Positions 1 to 13,778 are shown, counted from the first letter of the stretch. The stretch is 64,000 nucleotides of DNA from Bactericera cockerelli (GCA_024516035.1 CM044967.1:7095202-7159201); one strand, 5' to 3'. Notes: generated by a model from the sequence alone, not told the origin. Numbers and translations: made by a program.

Positions 1-2002
1 TCAATTTATCATCTCATACCGAAGAATCTTCATTTTTTTTATGACGATTTCGTCTTGTTTTTCCTTTTTTCTCAATTTTTTGTTAACCAGTCTTTCATTT
101 ATTTATTTTGCGGAATTATTTTGTTTGATTTTTTTTTTCTCACAAAATTTGTGTGCAATCCCGAGAGAAAAAAATGTTCTCTGTAATTCCTTTCTTTTCA
201 TTATTTTTACCTACTTTCGGTAGGATAGATAGATCTTAATTTAACCTAAGTATATTTTTTGTTATTGGAAGAAAAAAAATACCGTAGATCCTAATTTTTA
301 TTTTTTTTTTACACGAAATACTAGAGGTATTGAATTACTTATTTCACTCAATTAAAACAATCGAAAAAATTATTTGATACTTGCATCGAATTCACGTTTC
401 TTTTAATTTCTATCGTTTTCACTTTAGATTTTATCTTAAGAGTGATTCAAGATTTAAAAAAAACTTATTTGGGTGTTTTTACCGACCACTTGGGGGTGGT
501 CCCAAAGGGTCCTTTTACTTATTCGACCCTCTAACTCGTTAACGGTAAGACCTTTTAAAACAAGGTGTCACTGGATATACCTTATTTATTTTTCGCTTAA
601 AACTAATCCCCCCCTAAATCGAAGGGATACGGGTCTTGGCGTTTCTAAATATTCTCAGCGCTTTTCGAGATACAGGGAGTACACTAGGACTTTATGGACA
701 TCCTTTATACGAATCTGTATGATATTATGAAACAATTTTAGAGGGTATCACAACGTTTCTACATTATAGCTACAAGTATTCTACTCATATATTTTTTTCC
801 ATTTATTTCCATCCATGGGTTTGATGGCAGCGATTGCTTCAGGCAATAATCACGCCCTTTGTTAATATTATTTTTGTCAATAAAGAGTTATTATTATTAT
901 TTATTTTACATAATCTTCATTAACAAGAAAGGTATACCCACCTACTAAAGATTTTTAAAACTCGTGCCGAAGGTGGGGAACAAACCTTTGGTATATGAGT
1001 GCAAACAAAAATATTGTTCGCTACTCATGTGCTGAAGGTAGGACTTGAATTGTTAAATCTTCCTTTAATAAAACAAATTATTCTAAAAAAAAAAAAAACT
1101 CATGTGCTAGTAGCTTTCCATTTTTCCTGAATCCCCCAATGCTTGCTATACTCAATTCCGCTGCTGGATGGAGTTGCTATGTGCCACTTAATTTGTCACA
1201 CGGGAGCGAACTCAGATGGTAACCCTCACATTTGTCTGGGCCGATGGTAAGAATTATTGTTCTCAGACAGAGTTCTAGAGACAACCCACTTAACTACGAG
1301 CTCTTATCTGGTATCTTTGCTCATTGTCCTCACGAGGCTGTGGACCTCGCTGAACATTGTAGGATCTTCAATTCTAAAACTTTACAGTTTACAGTTGATT
1401 CAGTGATCAGTGGAGAGTTGGTGTATTCGACTATTACTTCTAAAAATATCAGATCTAATATTAATGAAATATGATTGAGCTCTGAATTTAAGGCCTTCAG
1501 CTCTGAATTTAAGGCCTTCAACTTTTCGATACAGATTTTTTTTTGTAGAATCTAGAAGAATTTTTTTTGTATAATCGTAATCGACCTTAATAGCTAAACC
1601 AAGTTGAATACACACACCAATTTGGTGTATTCGAGTTACTTTTTACTTTATGTAGAAGAACATTTTTCTAGTAAACATAAAAATACAAAATTAAAATTTT
1701 ATGTTTGCTCAACTAAAAAATAAAATAACTGGCAAAAGAAGAAGATATGAATGTATACAGATGACAACATATGGGGTATTGTCAAAAACAAGCATGAATA
1801 TTTCCATTTTTATCTTTAATAGTAAATAACACTAAACATAATTGGTTACTAAATATAAATTTCTACACTTATAAGATAAGATTTATTTATTGGTGTACAT
1901 CAAATTTACAATTTGTTTACACAAGTCAAATACAGATACAGAAATGGGGTAAGGAAAGGAAAAGACATGGGTTATAGAACTTAAGAAGTAACAATAAACT
2001 AA
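1..2002. other. AT-rich intergenic DNA, no gene seen
   Basis: No conserved protein is recognisable. About 590-660 resembles 36845-36910 (GAAGGGATACGGG), so a diverged repeat is present. Confidence 0.5.
1478..1521. repeat. 22-bp tandem duplication
   Basis: AGCTCTGAATTTAAGGCCTT occurs twice head to tail. Confidence 0.85.
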
Positions 2003-2131
2003 GGGCGGAATTAATAGACGTTTTTGTAATACCTCTGTGGCGCTAAGTCACGAATTGCGTACTATGTAAGATAGGGAAAACCGACACTTACCAACGACTT
2101 CAGTTATTGATGTTGTTTAATAATTCCGCCC
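2003..2131. mobile_element. PIF/Harbinger-type MITE, 129 bp
   Basis: Terminal inverted repeats start GGGCGGAATTAATA. A TAA target duplication is at 2000-2002 and 2132-2134. Same family and length as 4647-4775 and 30567-30695. Confidence 0.85.
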
Positions 2132-2149
2132 TAAGTAAATTGTAAGTTA

Positions 2150-3100
2150 GACCATATTACTCAAGCTACAGCTCAAAAATTCTTCTAAGGAGTAAAAAGC
2201 CTCCTTTTTAAGAAAATTAGTGATACATGTTTTAAATAACTTAAGTGGCATATGTGGGGGCGATTTGTTGAACAGTATAATAGCATGATAATTGGGACCG
2301 TTTCGAGCTGCATAAACAAGATGATTATTAATGACCAAGTTTTTTCTATGCCTCGTATTATGAGAATGGACATGTTCAAATTAAGTATATTGGTCCCTAT
2401 GCTTCTTTAAATGGGTTAGACATTGAATAATGAACATGCATGGGAGTGTTAAAATTACCATTCTTATAAAAGCTGGTTTGGCATGTTCATTATATGGCAG
2501 TTTACCCAGAATACGGATTGCTTTTTTCTGTAGAATGAACAATTTTTGGCTGTAAGTGGTATATGGCCCCAGAGAAGCAATCCGTATGATAGTAAGGAAT
2601 GGAATAAACCATAATACGCATTTTTCAATATAGTGCGAGAAACTTGATTTTTTAATTTGTGAAGTAAAAACAATCCACTATTTAACTTTCCCGCGACAAA
2701 ATCAATGTGGGCATGCCACTTTAGCTGGGGATCAATAAAAAATCCTAAAAGTTTTTCACTAGGGTTTAAAGGAAAGTTTATTCGACGTAAACTAAAAACA
2801 ATTTTCTGTGTCTTTGTGCGGTTTCAATGAAACCTATTACTTTAAACCAGTCCTGTGCCCGCTGTAGAGTGTCCCTACTTTTGACCGGTAATGAGTTCTC
2901 ATTTGTACTTAGTACGAAAAGGGTGGAGTCATCAGCAAAAATCATTTCATTAGCCGACTGGGGCAGGTTAACAGGAAGATCATTGATGTACAACAAGAAG
3001 AGGAGGGGCCCCAAGATGGAACCGGTGGGCACTCTCAAAGATTACATAAGTCTTCTCAAAAAACAACTTATCTACTGTACAAATACCACAAGTTAAACGT
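2150..3100 (-). mobile_element. Decayed non-LTR retrotransposon (LINE) reverse transcriptase
   Basis: Minus-strand fragments carry RT motifs: GSILGPLLFLLYINDL and the catalytic FADD box at about 2915-3030, then the downstream YGLLLWG region at about 2570-2620. Frames are broken several times and there is no endonuclease domain here. It fits the Jockey/CR1/I group by motif style. It lies downstream of RPA1. Confidence 0.85.
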
Positions 3101-3612
3101 AGGAGGGTTATAAACAAAACCGATTTTTGCAATAGACAAGAAAAATATATTCCCCGAAGATCTTTCCCACAAAGATGTTACTTATATTATGTAGGAAAGG
3201 AACCAATAGCAATATTTTATATTCAAGTTATAGTCAACATTGACTTAAAATTTGAAAAACACCTACCAGACAAAAATAAATCGAAAGAAAAATGTAAATT
3301 ATTACAACAACAAAAAAAGAAGAAAGAAAACAGTTCTCTAAAATCAACCTTAACTGAATGATAGCATTTGGTAATATTTTGACCAGATCGGCAAATTAAT
3401 CGACAACAATTAAATAAACACAAGACAACTTGCAGAATATCTAGGGTATAGGAATGATATCTGAAAAATAAAACTTACTTTAAATTTAGTATAGGTACTT
3501 AAAGTTAACATTAAATCCTACAAAATCTGTTCAAGGATATAAAACATGATATTTGGAAACAATAAGGAAGGGTTATGAAGTATTTTTTACGAGGTAATTT
3601 CGCAAGGGCTTA

Positions 3613-3618
3613 TTTATT
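3613..3618 (-). terminator. Candidate RPA1 polyadenylation signal
   Basis: The minus strand reads AATAAA about 135 nt beyond the RPA1 stop codon. Position and hexamer fit a poly(A) signal; no transcript evidence is available. Confidence 0.4.
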
Positions 3619-3749
3619 TTATCTCTCGTTGTTCAAACATCCAACTTTGTATTCTAAAACATGATTAGATAGATATGCCTCTCAAGTAAATACGAACATA
3701 ATCCATCCTAGAGAGAACTTTCAATTATAGGATAACGAGCCCGTAGGCA

Positions 3750-6700
3750 TCATTTGGTTCCCAGACCTGCTAGCTCCTTGATCTCTGCGATGAATTTCTT
3801 ACTCAGATCCAAATGGTCAACAGGTTTGATTCCAGCGCAAGATATCTTGAGTCTGTTCTCGTCCTGGAAGTAATGCCAAAGAAAATTAACTTTATAGATT
3901 GCAAATTTGAAGAAGAAGAAAACGTTCACATTGTAATACCACCTGATGCCATAATAATGGTATTAAAAAAAGTTAATAATTTTAAATTGGATGAAAAATG
4001 AAGAAAATACTATGTAGAAATATCACCAAAAATAGGTTTTTTTCTGGTTATAATATGAGCAAATCACAATTGCTTACATTGTAGTGCTCCATCTTGGCTC
4101 GCAGACGAAAGATATATTGGGAGAAGAGGGATTTCTTCAGAGCGGGATGATCTTCAGTGCTTTCCCCTACATCTTGAGCTGTGACGCCTAGGATAGATTC
4201 TGCCTCCGTTTGAAACAGAGTCACCCATACACTGTTTGTCCAATCACCAATCATTACCTGAAAGATCAAAATAATATTTCATGAACAACAAGGTATAGGA
4301 TAAAATATATAACAGACCCTTTAGTGGGAGGTAACCACTAGTCTACAATATTGTAAAAAAAGAAATATGTGAAATACAACTAATTAATATTCGTACAAAT
4401 ATGACTGTGGGATCTGATACTCGTATCCGCTAGCTTTTTTTCGTTTAATGTCTCGCGATTTGACCACCTCGAATACCAATGCTTCGTGTTAAACTTTTAG
4501 CCGTATTTATGAACAGAAAACGCGGCCTGAGCAATGTCTCAAGCATGATTTCCTTTAATAATATTGACCAATACTTTGCTTGAGACTTGATACTAATTAA
4601 TACAGAATTTAACACCAGTTATAAAACTTCTGGGTCCATAACATTAGGGCGGAATTCATAGACGTTTTTGTAATACTTCTGTGGATCTAAGTCTAGATTT
4701 TGCGTATTGACTTAGGTGGGGAAAACTTATGCTAAGTCATGACTTAAGATCTCGATTTTGACTGTTAATTTCGTCTTAAGACTACTAAAACTCAAGAAGC
4801 TATGTATGTTAAACTGTTAGCGTAATGGGACTCTGGCTGACAGTCTAAATAAAGCACTACTATACTATAGCCCCCTGGACTCGTTAGCGAGACCCCTATT
4901 CCCTATTCCCCGAGCACCAGCGTCGGAAAATGAGAATACAAAGATACTCACGGGTAAGATGAGTCGATAGGTGAATGTGTTGAATTCTTTGTTGCATTTC
5001 TCACAGCGATACATTCCGTTATTCTGATCAATGACCTGTTGAGAGAAAATTAAAATGTTGGGGGTGAAAATAAAACAAACCGACAAATTCTTTTATCCGA
5101 ACGGATACTCGTAAAATATTGAAATTTGGTAGATATTTGTATCTACCAAATTTCTTGTAACTATTTAAGTTAAGTTCATTAATTAATGAACTTAACTTAA
5201 ATATGTAACTATTTAAGTTAAGTTCATTAATTAATTCATTTATTTCTATTTCAAGTAAAAATTATTTGTGAGAAGAGAGAGAGAGAGAGAGAGAAAGAAA
5301 GAGAGAAAGAGAGAGAGAGAGAAAGAAAGAGAGAGAGAAGAGAAAGAGAAAGAGAGAGAGAGAGAGAAGAAAATACATTAACAGCAAAAGAAACAACCAA
5401 AGAGTATATATAATCTAATAACACAACTGCTTTCCACAAAACAAGGTCCACAATATTTTGTGAATCTTAGTGTGGAATGTCAACCAAATGAAAGAAAATG
5501 AGAAAGAGACAAGAGAATGAAACTCGAATAAGAAACTCTAGAAATAGGTAGACTCTAGAAATTTTGTTGAGGGGTTGTTAATAACTTGATTTCATAAATG
5601 AAATTCAGTGACTTTGAAAGCTAAGAAGCCACTCTGTGACCAATAAACATAAAAAGTGACTGAAAAGTGACTCAATGAATATTTTGATTTTGAAGCCCAT
5701 CAAGTGGGGTATTCACTATTGAATGAAAGATTTTATAGTCCTACTGCTTGATATTAGGACATTGGACATGCATGTCTGTATTGAATTTATTAATTTTTTT
5801 CTCACCTTCTTGTTACACTCCTGAGAGGGACACGCCTTGTACGTGGTATTGCTGCCACGGCAGACTTGAACTGTGCCCCGAACACTGCAGTAGTCTGCCT
5901 TGTCTCCCATGCCCAGCTGCTGATCCTGTATTTCTCTGATGAGGATTAGATTGCCTAGAAACATGACGCAAAACAAAAATTTATTGATGAATTAATTGCT
6001 CGTTGCCAGGACGAATCAATTTTTTGCTGTTGTTGTTGTAGCCAGCTTGGCTACAGCTGGAGGGGTGAGTGATGGTCTCCAGCCAACATTGTTTCAAAGT
6101 TGGCTCGTCCTGAACCGCACATTTCTATGTGCGATCAACCATCATGAGGACTTGGACTTTTCTTTATAAGCCATTAAACCCTTAGGAAACTGCAAGCTAG
6201 CCTGGCTTGTAAGGGTTGGCTAGTCTGTTCTCTGTTTATAGTCCTCTAGCGGGGACACTAGTCTCCTCCCTGTTTAACGTCCCCCAGCCAAACTAATCAA
6301 TTTTTTTTTATTAAACTTACTGTAGAAATTGTTATTTGTTGGGTATATTAAATTTGCATTTGCTCTATCTAGCCACATATGTGGTCACAAACTCAAATTG
6401 AGGAAAAATTCATGCACTGGGTGGGATTTGAATCAACGGATCACTACGCTATCCGGATTACCAGACTAGCGCGTTAACCAGTGCACCTGTTAACAATCAA
6501 TTGTGTATTTGAGCTACACAACAAATGGGATATTTTCCCAATGATTCTTTTTTTTTCTTTCTTAAAGCACTATTCTTAAGCTCTGATTAAAATAGAGGGG
6601 TAAGTTGACGGCATGGAAAATCAGAACTATTACCTGCTGATGAGAGCAAATAAGCTCGATACAGCTGTCCAGGTATATTCTGATATTCATGTACATCTAG

Positions 6701-9700
6701 TACAACTTCTCATTTTTCTGTTTATACTGATATACTGATACTAATAATAATAATGCTTTTTCTTTGTGTTATTATGTCACAATTTTAGTGGGTAGCGCAG
6801 AATCATAGGACTTTACCACTTTAATTTACAATACCTTGTATTTTTTTTTTTTTTGCCTATGATTCTGCCACTGGTCGCTGCTTCACATCAAAGCAGCTAC
6901 TCATTTTTCCTCACGAGGTATGAGTGGACCCCGAACATCCAAGTACAGAGCAGAAAAAATCCTCCCCCGCTGGGAATCGAACCCAGGTCACCATGTGTGC
7001 AATGCCTAGCGCGCTAACTCACTCTGCCACAGTGACTACTGATATACTGATACTATCTTTTGTGATAATGATGGTGGTTGTGTGAAACTTACCTGAAGCA
7101 CCACCGCCGCCTCCTGTTCTCTGGGACACGGGTTCGAACTTGGTGTTGCTCTGACTGGAGAACCACCCCTGCAGCTTGTGGCACTCGGGGATGTCAGGAT
7201 TCTGAGAGAGGACACTGCTCATACTGAGGGACAGGGTTTTACCTCCTGGGAAATCACAGTAAACATTAAAATATAGGATAGCTACTGGGAAATCTGAAGG
7301 TTAACACGTAATTTTTTTTTAACGGTATATGGTTACTGGACTAGTCAGACGGCAATATTAAGAGTTAAATTTAGGGATTACTACTGTGGAATCAGATGAT
7401 ATGTTGTTGTTGTCCGAATTGTTCTGATTGATTCTCACAGTAGATTATAGTTTTAGTGTATTTTGTCTCTTAACATTTTAGAGAATTATTAACACAACTA
7501 TTCCCAGCTCTTCCTGGCCCACAGTAGTTATCTGAGTGATTTGATGCGGGACCAACCATCGCATCGAGGGGACTTGTGACTTATTTATCTGTTTCAAGCC
7601 TCTTTCAACCCTTTTGAAATAGGTCAGCTAGATACCCCTGGTTAAGGATTGTTCCTGTTAGTCGCCTCAGACAAGGGGGACAGTCCGTGATGCTATTCTT
7701 TCCCCTGGAACCACACAGGTGGGTATTGTTGTTGTAGCCAGCTTGGCTACAGCTGGAGGGGTGAGTGATGGTCTCCAGCCAATTTCAAAGTTGGCTCGTC
7801 CTGAACCACATATTTCTATGTGCGATCAACCATCATGAGGACTTGGACTTTTCTGTACAAGCCATTAAACCCTTAGGAAACTGCAAGCTAGACTTGTAAG
7901 GGTTGGCTAGTCTGTTCTCTGTTTATAGTCCTCTAGCAAGACACTGGTCTTCTCCCTGTTTAACGTCCCCCAGCCAGGGTACTATAATTAAAGCTAACGT
8001 CAATGAATAAGTCAACACTTACCCTGGAACTCCTTGACCACAGCGGACTTGACGGCGAGCACAGGCTTGTTGCTTGCGTCAAACGTCTCGGCATCTTTCC
8101 CCCAGAGCGTGAGGGTGACGGAGCCCAGACTCTGGTCCACGAGTGTGACGTCACGCTTTGTGTACGTCTTCTGATTGGTCTTGCCTGTGACGGAGCTCAT
8201 GTCTGCCGCGTCAATGCACACTCCGAGTACGTCTATGGAAATTGAATTGAATTATTTTTTAAAAAAAGTTAAAATATTTGAATTTGAATGGGTTTACTTT
8301 ATTTTACATAATTGGTACATACATGGATACATCACCTAAGCTAACAAGTAACTTGTTTCACCACAAAGAAATATTTCTTTTTCTTTGTGGTGAAACAAGA
8401 GCCTCTTCACTCTTTTTGTGGATAATATAGTATACTAGTGCTTTATTTAGACTGTCGGCTTGAGACAGGAATTCCCATTACGCTAACAGTTTAGTACGCT
8501 AATAGTACGGCATTCTTGGCTTTTCTAAATCCTTTATCTTTTTACTATTTTGTTTCAATTCTGGCAATACCACCACAGGTCATTACTTATAAAACAAGTA
8601 GTTACAAATACTTATTTTTCCTCACGAGATATGACTGGACGTACAAAGTGCAGTGGTTTTTTTCTCCGAGCCGGGAGCTGTGCGCTAATCCGCTCGGCCA
8701 CGGAATACCTTTGCATTGAGTATTTTTGCTTTACATGTCTGGCTAGGGAACGTTAAACAAATAGCAGCTCAGCTTCCAATGGTTGAACACATTCATCGCC
8801 GCAACATTTTATATGATGCATTGTTCTGTGCCAACCTTGTTCAACCAAAGTTGACATGTATTACCACTTTTTAGCTCTATTCCAGGACAATTATAATCCA
8901 ATAAGAAATAAAAACCCTATAGGGGTTTAGTGTACAGAAACTCTTCACACCTTACAAAACCCCAGGGGGGTTTACGGTACCAGTCAATAAAATCAATAAA
9001 GCGCCCGCCCATGTGGGTTTTCGGTACCAGCTCTATTTCTAAAAAAGCCCCCATAATATGATTCTACGGCGCTGAACGTGTTAAATAAGCTTTGAATCCT
9101 TGAGCTTCGAAAAAAAAAAAACACTCACGGCACTTAGCCCGTTCGTAGCTAAGGGTTTCCAACCAGAATTCACAAAATTTCGTTCTGTCACTAAAGTTAA
9201 GCAACGTCCAGCGAGGTTAGGACTAGTATGGGTGACCATTCAAATTCGCTTGTCATGCTGGCTATTCCCGGCCCCACTGGGGGTGAGGTTAATTTGAGTA
9301 TCTGGTTTGTGAGTTTTCAGCGAATGGAGGGTAAGGCCCCCGTTGTGATGTGAATATGCAGTTAAAAGCGACGTTAAAACCAAAAAGTCTGGCAATACAA
9401 AGAGGGAATGCGGCGGCAGTTGTGGGCTGTGTGCCCCAGGGAGATGAGTTGGATAATGAATTGTAATGAATGAATAAAAACTCACCTATGTTCTCGTCTG
9501 GTGACACATCCAGGATTGACTTGAGTGGGACAAAGTTATACTTGACGGAAGGCATGTCCCCCACCTCATCCTCGCCGCAAGGTACGACAGTGGTGCCGTG
9601 GTTGAATGACATCTCGTAGTCGTTGTTGATGCTAGAGAACTTCTTGTTAGCTGGCTTCAGGGTACAGTTGCTGATGTAGTAGACTTTGTCTTTCTGGTGA

Positions 9701-12700
9701 CGGTGAGAAATTTAGTTGAATTGCTAATTTCATGAGAATTTTATCTAGATTCTAAATAGTAGATATATACCTAGTAGTGCTTTATTTAGACTGTCGGCTC
9801 GAGATAGGGAGTCCGATTACGCTAACAGTTTAATCGAGCACATCTTTAATATTCTTTATCAGCAAATTTTCTTCTGCTATTCCAGATGCTATCTTTTTTA
9901 TTCCAGATATAAATGTACCTTTTGGTGACGGTGAGAAATTTATGTTTTTGGTACGACAGTGGTGTACGACAGAAATTTATCATTGTTTTTGGATTTTTAA
10001 ACGTAGAACTATTCCAATACATGTAAATCAAGAACTCATAGAAGAATTCACATTGCATTTGTTCAAAACTAGAAGTTTAAAGGAACTTGGAACAAAAATT
10101 TCATAACTAACTAAGAGAGGAAAAAGGCGCTGAACTAGAGTATGGGTCAGATCCGACATAGAGTGGACCTGGCCCTCTTTCCAGAAAGCAATCATAATAT
10201 CCAAAGCTCCCTTTCAACCGCCACAAAACGCACTCTGATTGGTTAGTTTGAACGAGATAACCAATCAGAGTGCGTTGTGTGATGATACTGATGATTGAAA
10301 GGGAGATTTGGGTATTATGATAGTGAGAGTGCTTTCTGGAACTTAGATCCTAAGAACTCACCTCAATCATATCATGGAACTTGTCACACTCGGCATTGAA
10401 CATGGTAGCCCGTATCTCCCCGCTGTCATCTAACAGGTCAATGCTGAACAGTTTACCAGAGCCGCGGGCGTTGTTCCACTCTCGGATGGGTGTCTTGTTG
10501 GTAACCCGAGCCTTAATGGTCCACTTGTTCTGGTAGGGGCTCAGACTCACTATAGGGTGGGTTTGAGTTGCTGAAGCTTTTAAAAAACAATGAAATTTAA
10601 TTAGATAGTGATGACAGTATAATTTATCATGATAATGCAATAATGATAACTATAATCTAGCAAATCGCTCGTATACCAGAATTTTTTTGTATATTATTAT
10701 TTTGTTACCTTTATAGAAACACTATGTAATCTGTGTATATTGTATACAGATCAACAACTCAAGAATTTCATAATCCACCCGATGGATTTGAATTTTGTGA
10801 TTTGTTTTATTTACTTTGGAGAACATCCATGTTACAGGTTTAAATCACATCTGGCTAGTGGATGTTAAACAGGGAGAATACTAGTGGTTCTGTGAACTGT
10901 AAACCTCACAGATTCAACTATCGCATTATAACTGTTCAATCAAGCATGAGGGCATCGAGACCTTTCATTCAATAAACCCACTTGATGGATTTCAATTAAA
11001 ATATTTCAACCAGCCCTTTTTCGATTTTTTACTACAGTGCGACCCCCTTAGCTTTCACGATCACAAAATTTCACTACTGAACTCAAATATATTTTCTTAA
11101 CGCTACAAAATTTCAAAAACCTTGCTTTATTCAATAAAAAAGAAAAATCATTTTCAATTTTCACCAAAACAGCTAAGTTCTTAGTTTCGTTCTGACAAAT
11201 GATATCATTTTTAATTGACTCCAAGTAAGACTTCTCATCAATTCAGTTTCAATTGTACTTGGATTATTTTCGGATTAAATTCACATGCCTTGACCCCTAA
11301 TCTAATATGCCAAGAGACAATATAAAATAAAAAAAAATCATAATATTAATTGGTCCAATCTTACCTCCATTGGTCACAGCACTAGACATGGCACTGGTCC
11401 TGCTCGCGACTGCAGAACTATTGCCATTAGTCTGAGCTGTTCCATTGGTAGAAGGCTGCTGGGTGGAAGAGCTGTCAGCAGTCAAACTTTGAGGATTTCC
11501 AATCTTGAAACCAACATCTGCTTTTAAAACGCTCAGATCTAAAATGATCAACACAGCCCTGAAAAACAAGATATTGAAAGAGATTTACACAATACTTCCC
11601 ATTTAGGTGCTGGGTAAACATAATGAAATAATACACAGAAATTCATGTAAAAGAACATCATCTTGAGTGCATACCTCATTAACAAAGAGATCTACTGCAA
11701 TTTTATAGTGTAATTATCCTGAGTATATCTTAGAGTGAGTGTACTAAAGAGAGCTCTATAAAGTCATTCATGCAATTTGAATATAAAACATAGTAACATA
11801 CTTAAGATACATAACTTTACTATGCTTACACTCAGTGGTACAAGCAGTTAATTGAGGGCATTCTCATTCATTATAATAATCATTTCTAGAATGTAACCAC
11901 CAGACGAAGTTAATGCTCACAGCATTTTCTACCACCTAACCCTCAGAGCTTTATTACAATGTGGTCACATACTCAAATAATGAGGAAAAAATCCAAGCTT
12001 TGGGTGAGATCCAATCCACACTAGTTACTTGTTTAGCCCATGAAAAATTATCAGAAACTAACCTATTACTGGCAGAGTTGGAATTGACACCACTAACAAT
12101 GTATCTATTGAGTTGAACAATGGTGTTATCTGGTAAACTTCCATTCATAATGAGATCATTCTTTTGGGTGGCAAGCATGGAAAAGCCGTTGATGTTGACA
12201 CCATCTGAGAGCAACAATCTGTATCTCTCTGTTGAGCCTCCAGGAATTTTTTTTGTTCCCTGTAAAAGACCATGTGGAAACATTATAAACTGATATAGAG
12301 ATCATTTGAAAGAGTGAAAAGTTAACAGGTTAAGTACTAGGTTTAATGAAAGGAGTATTTTAAGGTGGGCTGCATCAGTAGGATCTGTATCACTTCAAAT
12401 ACATATAACAAAGAATATGACATTGTTCATGTAGCTTGAAGACCCATCTAGGGGGAAAACTGATGGTGATCTCGAATATTTTTTCCAGGTTGCCCTTCTA
12501 GGTTAGATTGAGGTCAACTTCAGAAATTTAAATGGAACCATATATTTTTGAGAAGGGTAATCATCTAACCACTAAAAACTGAGTATATTTTACAGAGGTC
12601 ATTTTTTTATTTAACCCCTTTTTTAAGCTTTTACAGGCTTCCAATGTTACGAGTTTTCTGAGAAAGTTTTGCTGTACTGCTTTCAATATCTGTTGTGACA

Positions 12701-13778
12701 TAGTAACACAAAGAAACCACATCTTTAAATAAGTGATGTCAACTCTATTTACACCCTCTATTTAAAAGATGAACAATTCTCAAGTTAGCAGGACTGCCAG
12801 TCAATACATCAGTGATAATATGTACAGCATAGATACTCCAAAAGTGTGACATGTTACTTACCAATACTTGCATGACTGGATTGGCCACTTCTTCTCCATT
12901 CATTATGGACTGAAAAAAGAGAATAATTAAAATGATAAAGGAGGTGAAATCTTGGAGAATTTAATCTACAAGATAAAAAAGGTAAAAAATATATAGAAAT
13001 AGAACATTAAAATTTCCAATTAAAATGATAAGAAATTAGTAAATAACACATTTCAAATTGCACTTACTGTTTAAACTATTCAAGAGTTTTGGCTTGTGAA
13101 ACATATCGCATTTAATAAACTTCTCAATTTTATAAGTATCAATACCTAGCTAACGGACACGGAATTATTATTTTTATAAGTTCTCAATAATCTCCTGTCA
13201 ATTGTAAATAGTGCTAGCATGTAGAATAATGGACACAATAACCAAACAAACCCCAATCACCCCAGTATTTCAATTGTTCAAGAAATAGATCAAGACCTAG
13301 AGGTCAGTTTGAGTTCCATACATGATGGATAACTTCAGTAGGGGAATTTAAGAAATTATGAGATAAAACTGTTTTTAGCGTAATACCTATAAAATAACCA
13401 GAGAGAAACACAAATACTTCAGAATCATTCATATTTATTCTGACAATGGGCAATATTCATTAAAAGAAGCAAAAGCTTTTGTTCTTAGGAAGTAACTGGT
13501 ACTTGGATATTCATAAACATTGACCTTTTCCTTTCATTAATAACTGCTCTAACTTAAACATGGAGCAATTGCTTGTGAGCAAAAGCAAATGCTCATGAGT
13601 AAAAGCAAATGGTTATGAATACAAAAATAAGCAAATGCTCTAATTCTACCTTCTCCTTAGAGCTTTTACTCACGAGCAAACGCTTCATTTTTATGAATAT
13701 GGCCCAATAGTATAGAGTTAATGAGATGTTGGTAGAAAATACCTTGAGAGCGCCTTCTGAGAGTTTAATATCAGTCAT
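3750..13778 (-). CDS. RPA1: Replication protein A 70 kDa DNA-binding subunit, 12 exons, complete
   Basis: Coding exons in transcript order: 13778-13743, 12909-12862, 12259-12063, 11558-11365, 10570-10362 (acceptor could be 6 nt earlier, at 10576), 9693-9486, 8232-8023, 7245-7093, 5954-5806, 5035-4952, 4257-4078, 3863-3750. They join in frame to 1782 nt, 593 residues, close to the roughly 600-620 usual for RPA1. The protein opens with an RPA70N-type OB fold (about 1-110), then a Ser/Thr/Asn/Gln-rich linker (about 110-158), then DNA-binding OB folds A (about 165-280), B (285-400) and C (415-590). DBD-C keeps the zinc ribbon CX4CX13CX2C (ACPSQEC ... YRCEKC). Conserved blocks include [16 protein letters not shown] and [11 protein letters not shown]. 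In the nucleus RPA coats single-stranded DNA during replication, repair and checkpoint signalling, as a heterotrimer with RPA2 and RPA3. All donors are GT; the first (GTATTT) is weak. Introns carry several SINEs. No lesion seen. Identity is certain by family motifs; splice coordinates are inferred from consensus sites. Confidence 0.97.
4647..4775. mobile_element. PIF/Harbinger-type MITE, 129 bp
   Basis: GGGCGGAATTCATAGACG at the left, degenerate complement at the right, TTA duplication at 4644-4646 and 4776-4778. Lies in an RPA1 intron. Confidence 0.8.
5165..5236. repeat. 36-bp perfect palindrome plus direct repeat
   Basis: 5165-5200 is its own reverse complement, and its first half recurs at 5214-5236. 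Confidence 0.9.
5273..5369. repeat. (GA)n microsatellite
   Basis: GAGA/GAAA run in an RPA1 intron. Confidence 0.95.
6027..6293 (+). mobile_element. Family H retroposon with target duplication
   Basis: AATCAATTTTTT flanks both ends. Sequence GTAGCCAGCTTGGCTACAGC to TTTAACGTCCCCCAGCC. Very similar to 7729-7977; both in RPA1 introns. I cannot identify a promoter head. Strand is chosen arbitrarily. Confidence 0.7.
6366..6492 (-). mobile_element. SINE family B, partial
   Basis: ATGTGGTCACAAACTCAAAT to AGCGCGTTAACCAGTGCACC. In an RPA1 intron. Confidence 0.75.
6744..7036 (-). mobile_element. SINE family D, near intact, long target duplication
   Basis: TACTGATATACTGATACTA occurs at 6725-6743 and 7037-7055. 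Contents match the 32991-33290 copy in reverse. In the RPA1 intron next to exon 8 (donor at 7092). Confidence 0.9.
7729..7977 (+). mobile_element. Family H retroposon, second copy
   Basis: Near-identical to 6027-6293 apart from short deletions. About 45 nt from the RPA1 exon 7 donor. Confidence 0.7.
8352..8399. repeat. Perfect 20-bp-stem hairpin
   Basis: CTTGTTTCACCACAAAGAAA (8352-8371) and its exact complement at 8380-8399, 8-nt loop. In an RPA1 intron. Confidence 0.9.
8556..8705 (-). mobile_element. SINE family D, diverged
   Basis: TTTTTCCTCACGAGATATGA and CTAATCCGCTCGGCCAC. In an RPA1 intron. Confidence 0.6.
9178..9470 (+). mobile_element. 5S rRNA-headed SINE, 5' truncated
   Basis: Begins within the 5S part (CGTTCTGTCACTAAAGTTAAG ... 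ATGGGTGACC) and continues into the shared body (GGGGGTGAGGTTAATTTGAG, AGCGAATGGAGGGTAA, GACGTTAAAACC). It ends about 16 nt before an RPA1 exon edge. Confidence 0.8.
10179..10340. mobile_element. MITE with TTCCAGAAAGCA ends
   Basis: The ends are inverted through about 45 bp with a small gap (TTCCAGAAAGCA ... CTCCCTTTCAA). An inner inverted pair ACGCACTCTGATTGG / CCAATCAGAGTGCGT lies between. A shorter relative is at 42322-42442. In an RPA1 intron. Confidence 0.75.
11891..12020 (-). mobile_element. SINE family B, diverged
   Basis: GTAACCACCAGACGAAGTTA and ATTTTCTACCACCTAACCCT. It ends about 40 nt before RPA1 exon 3. Confidence 0.65.
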
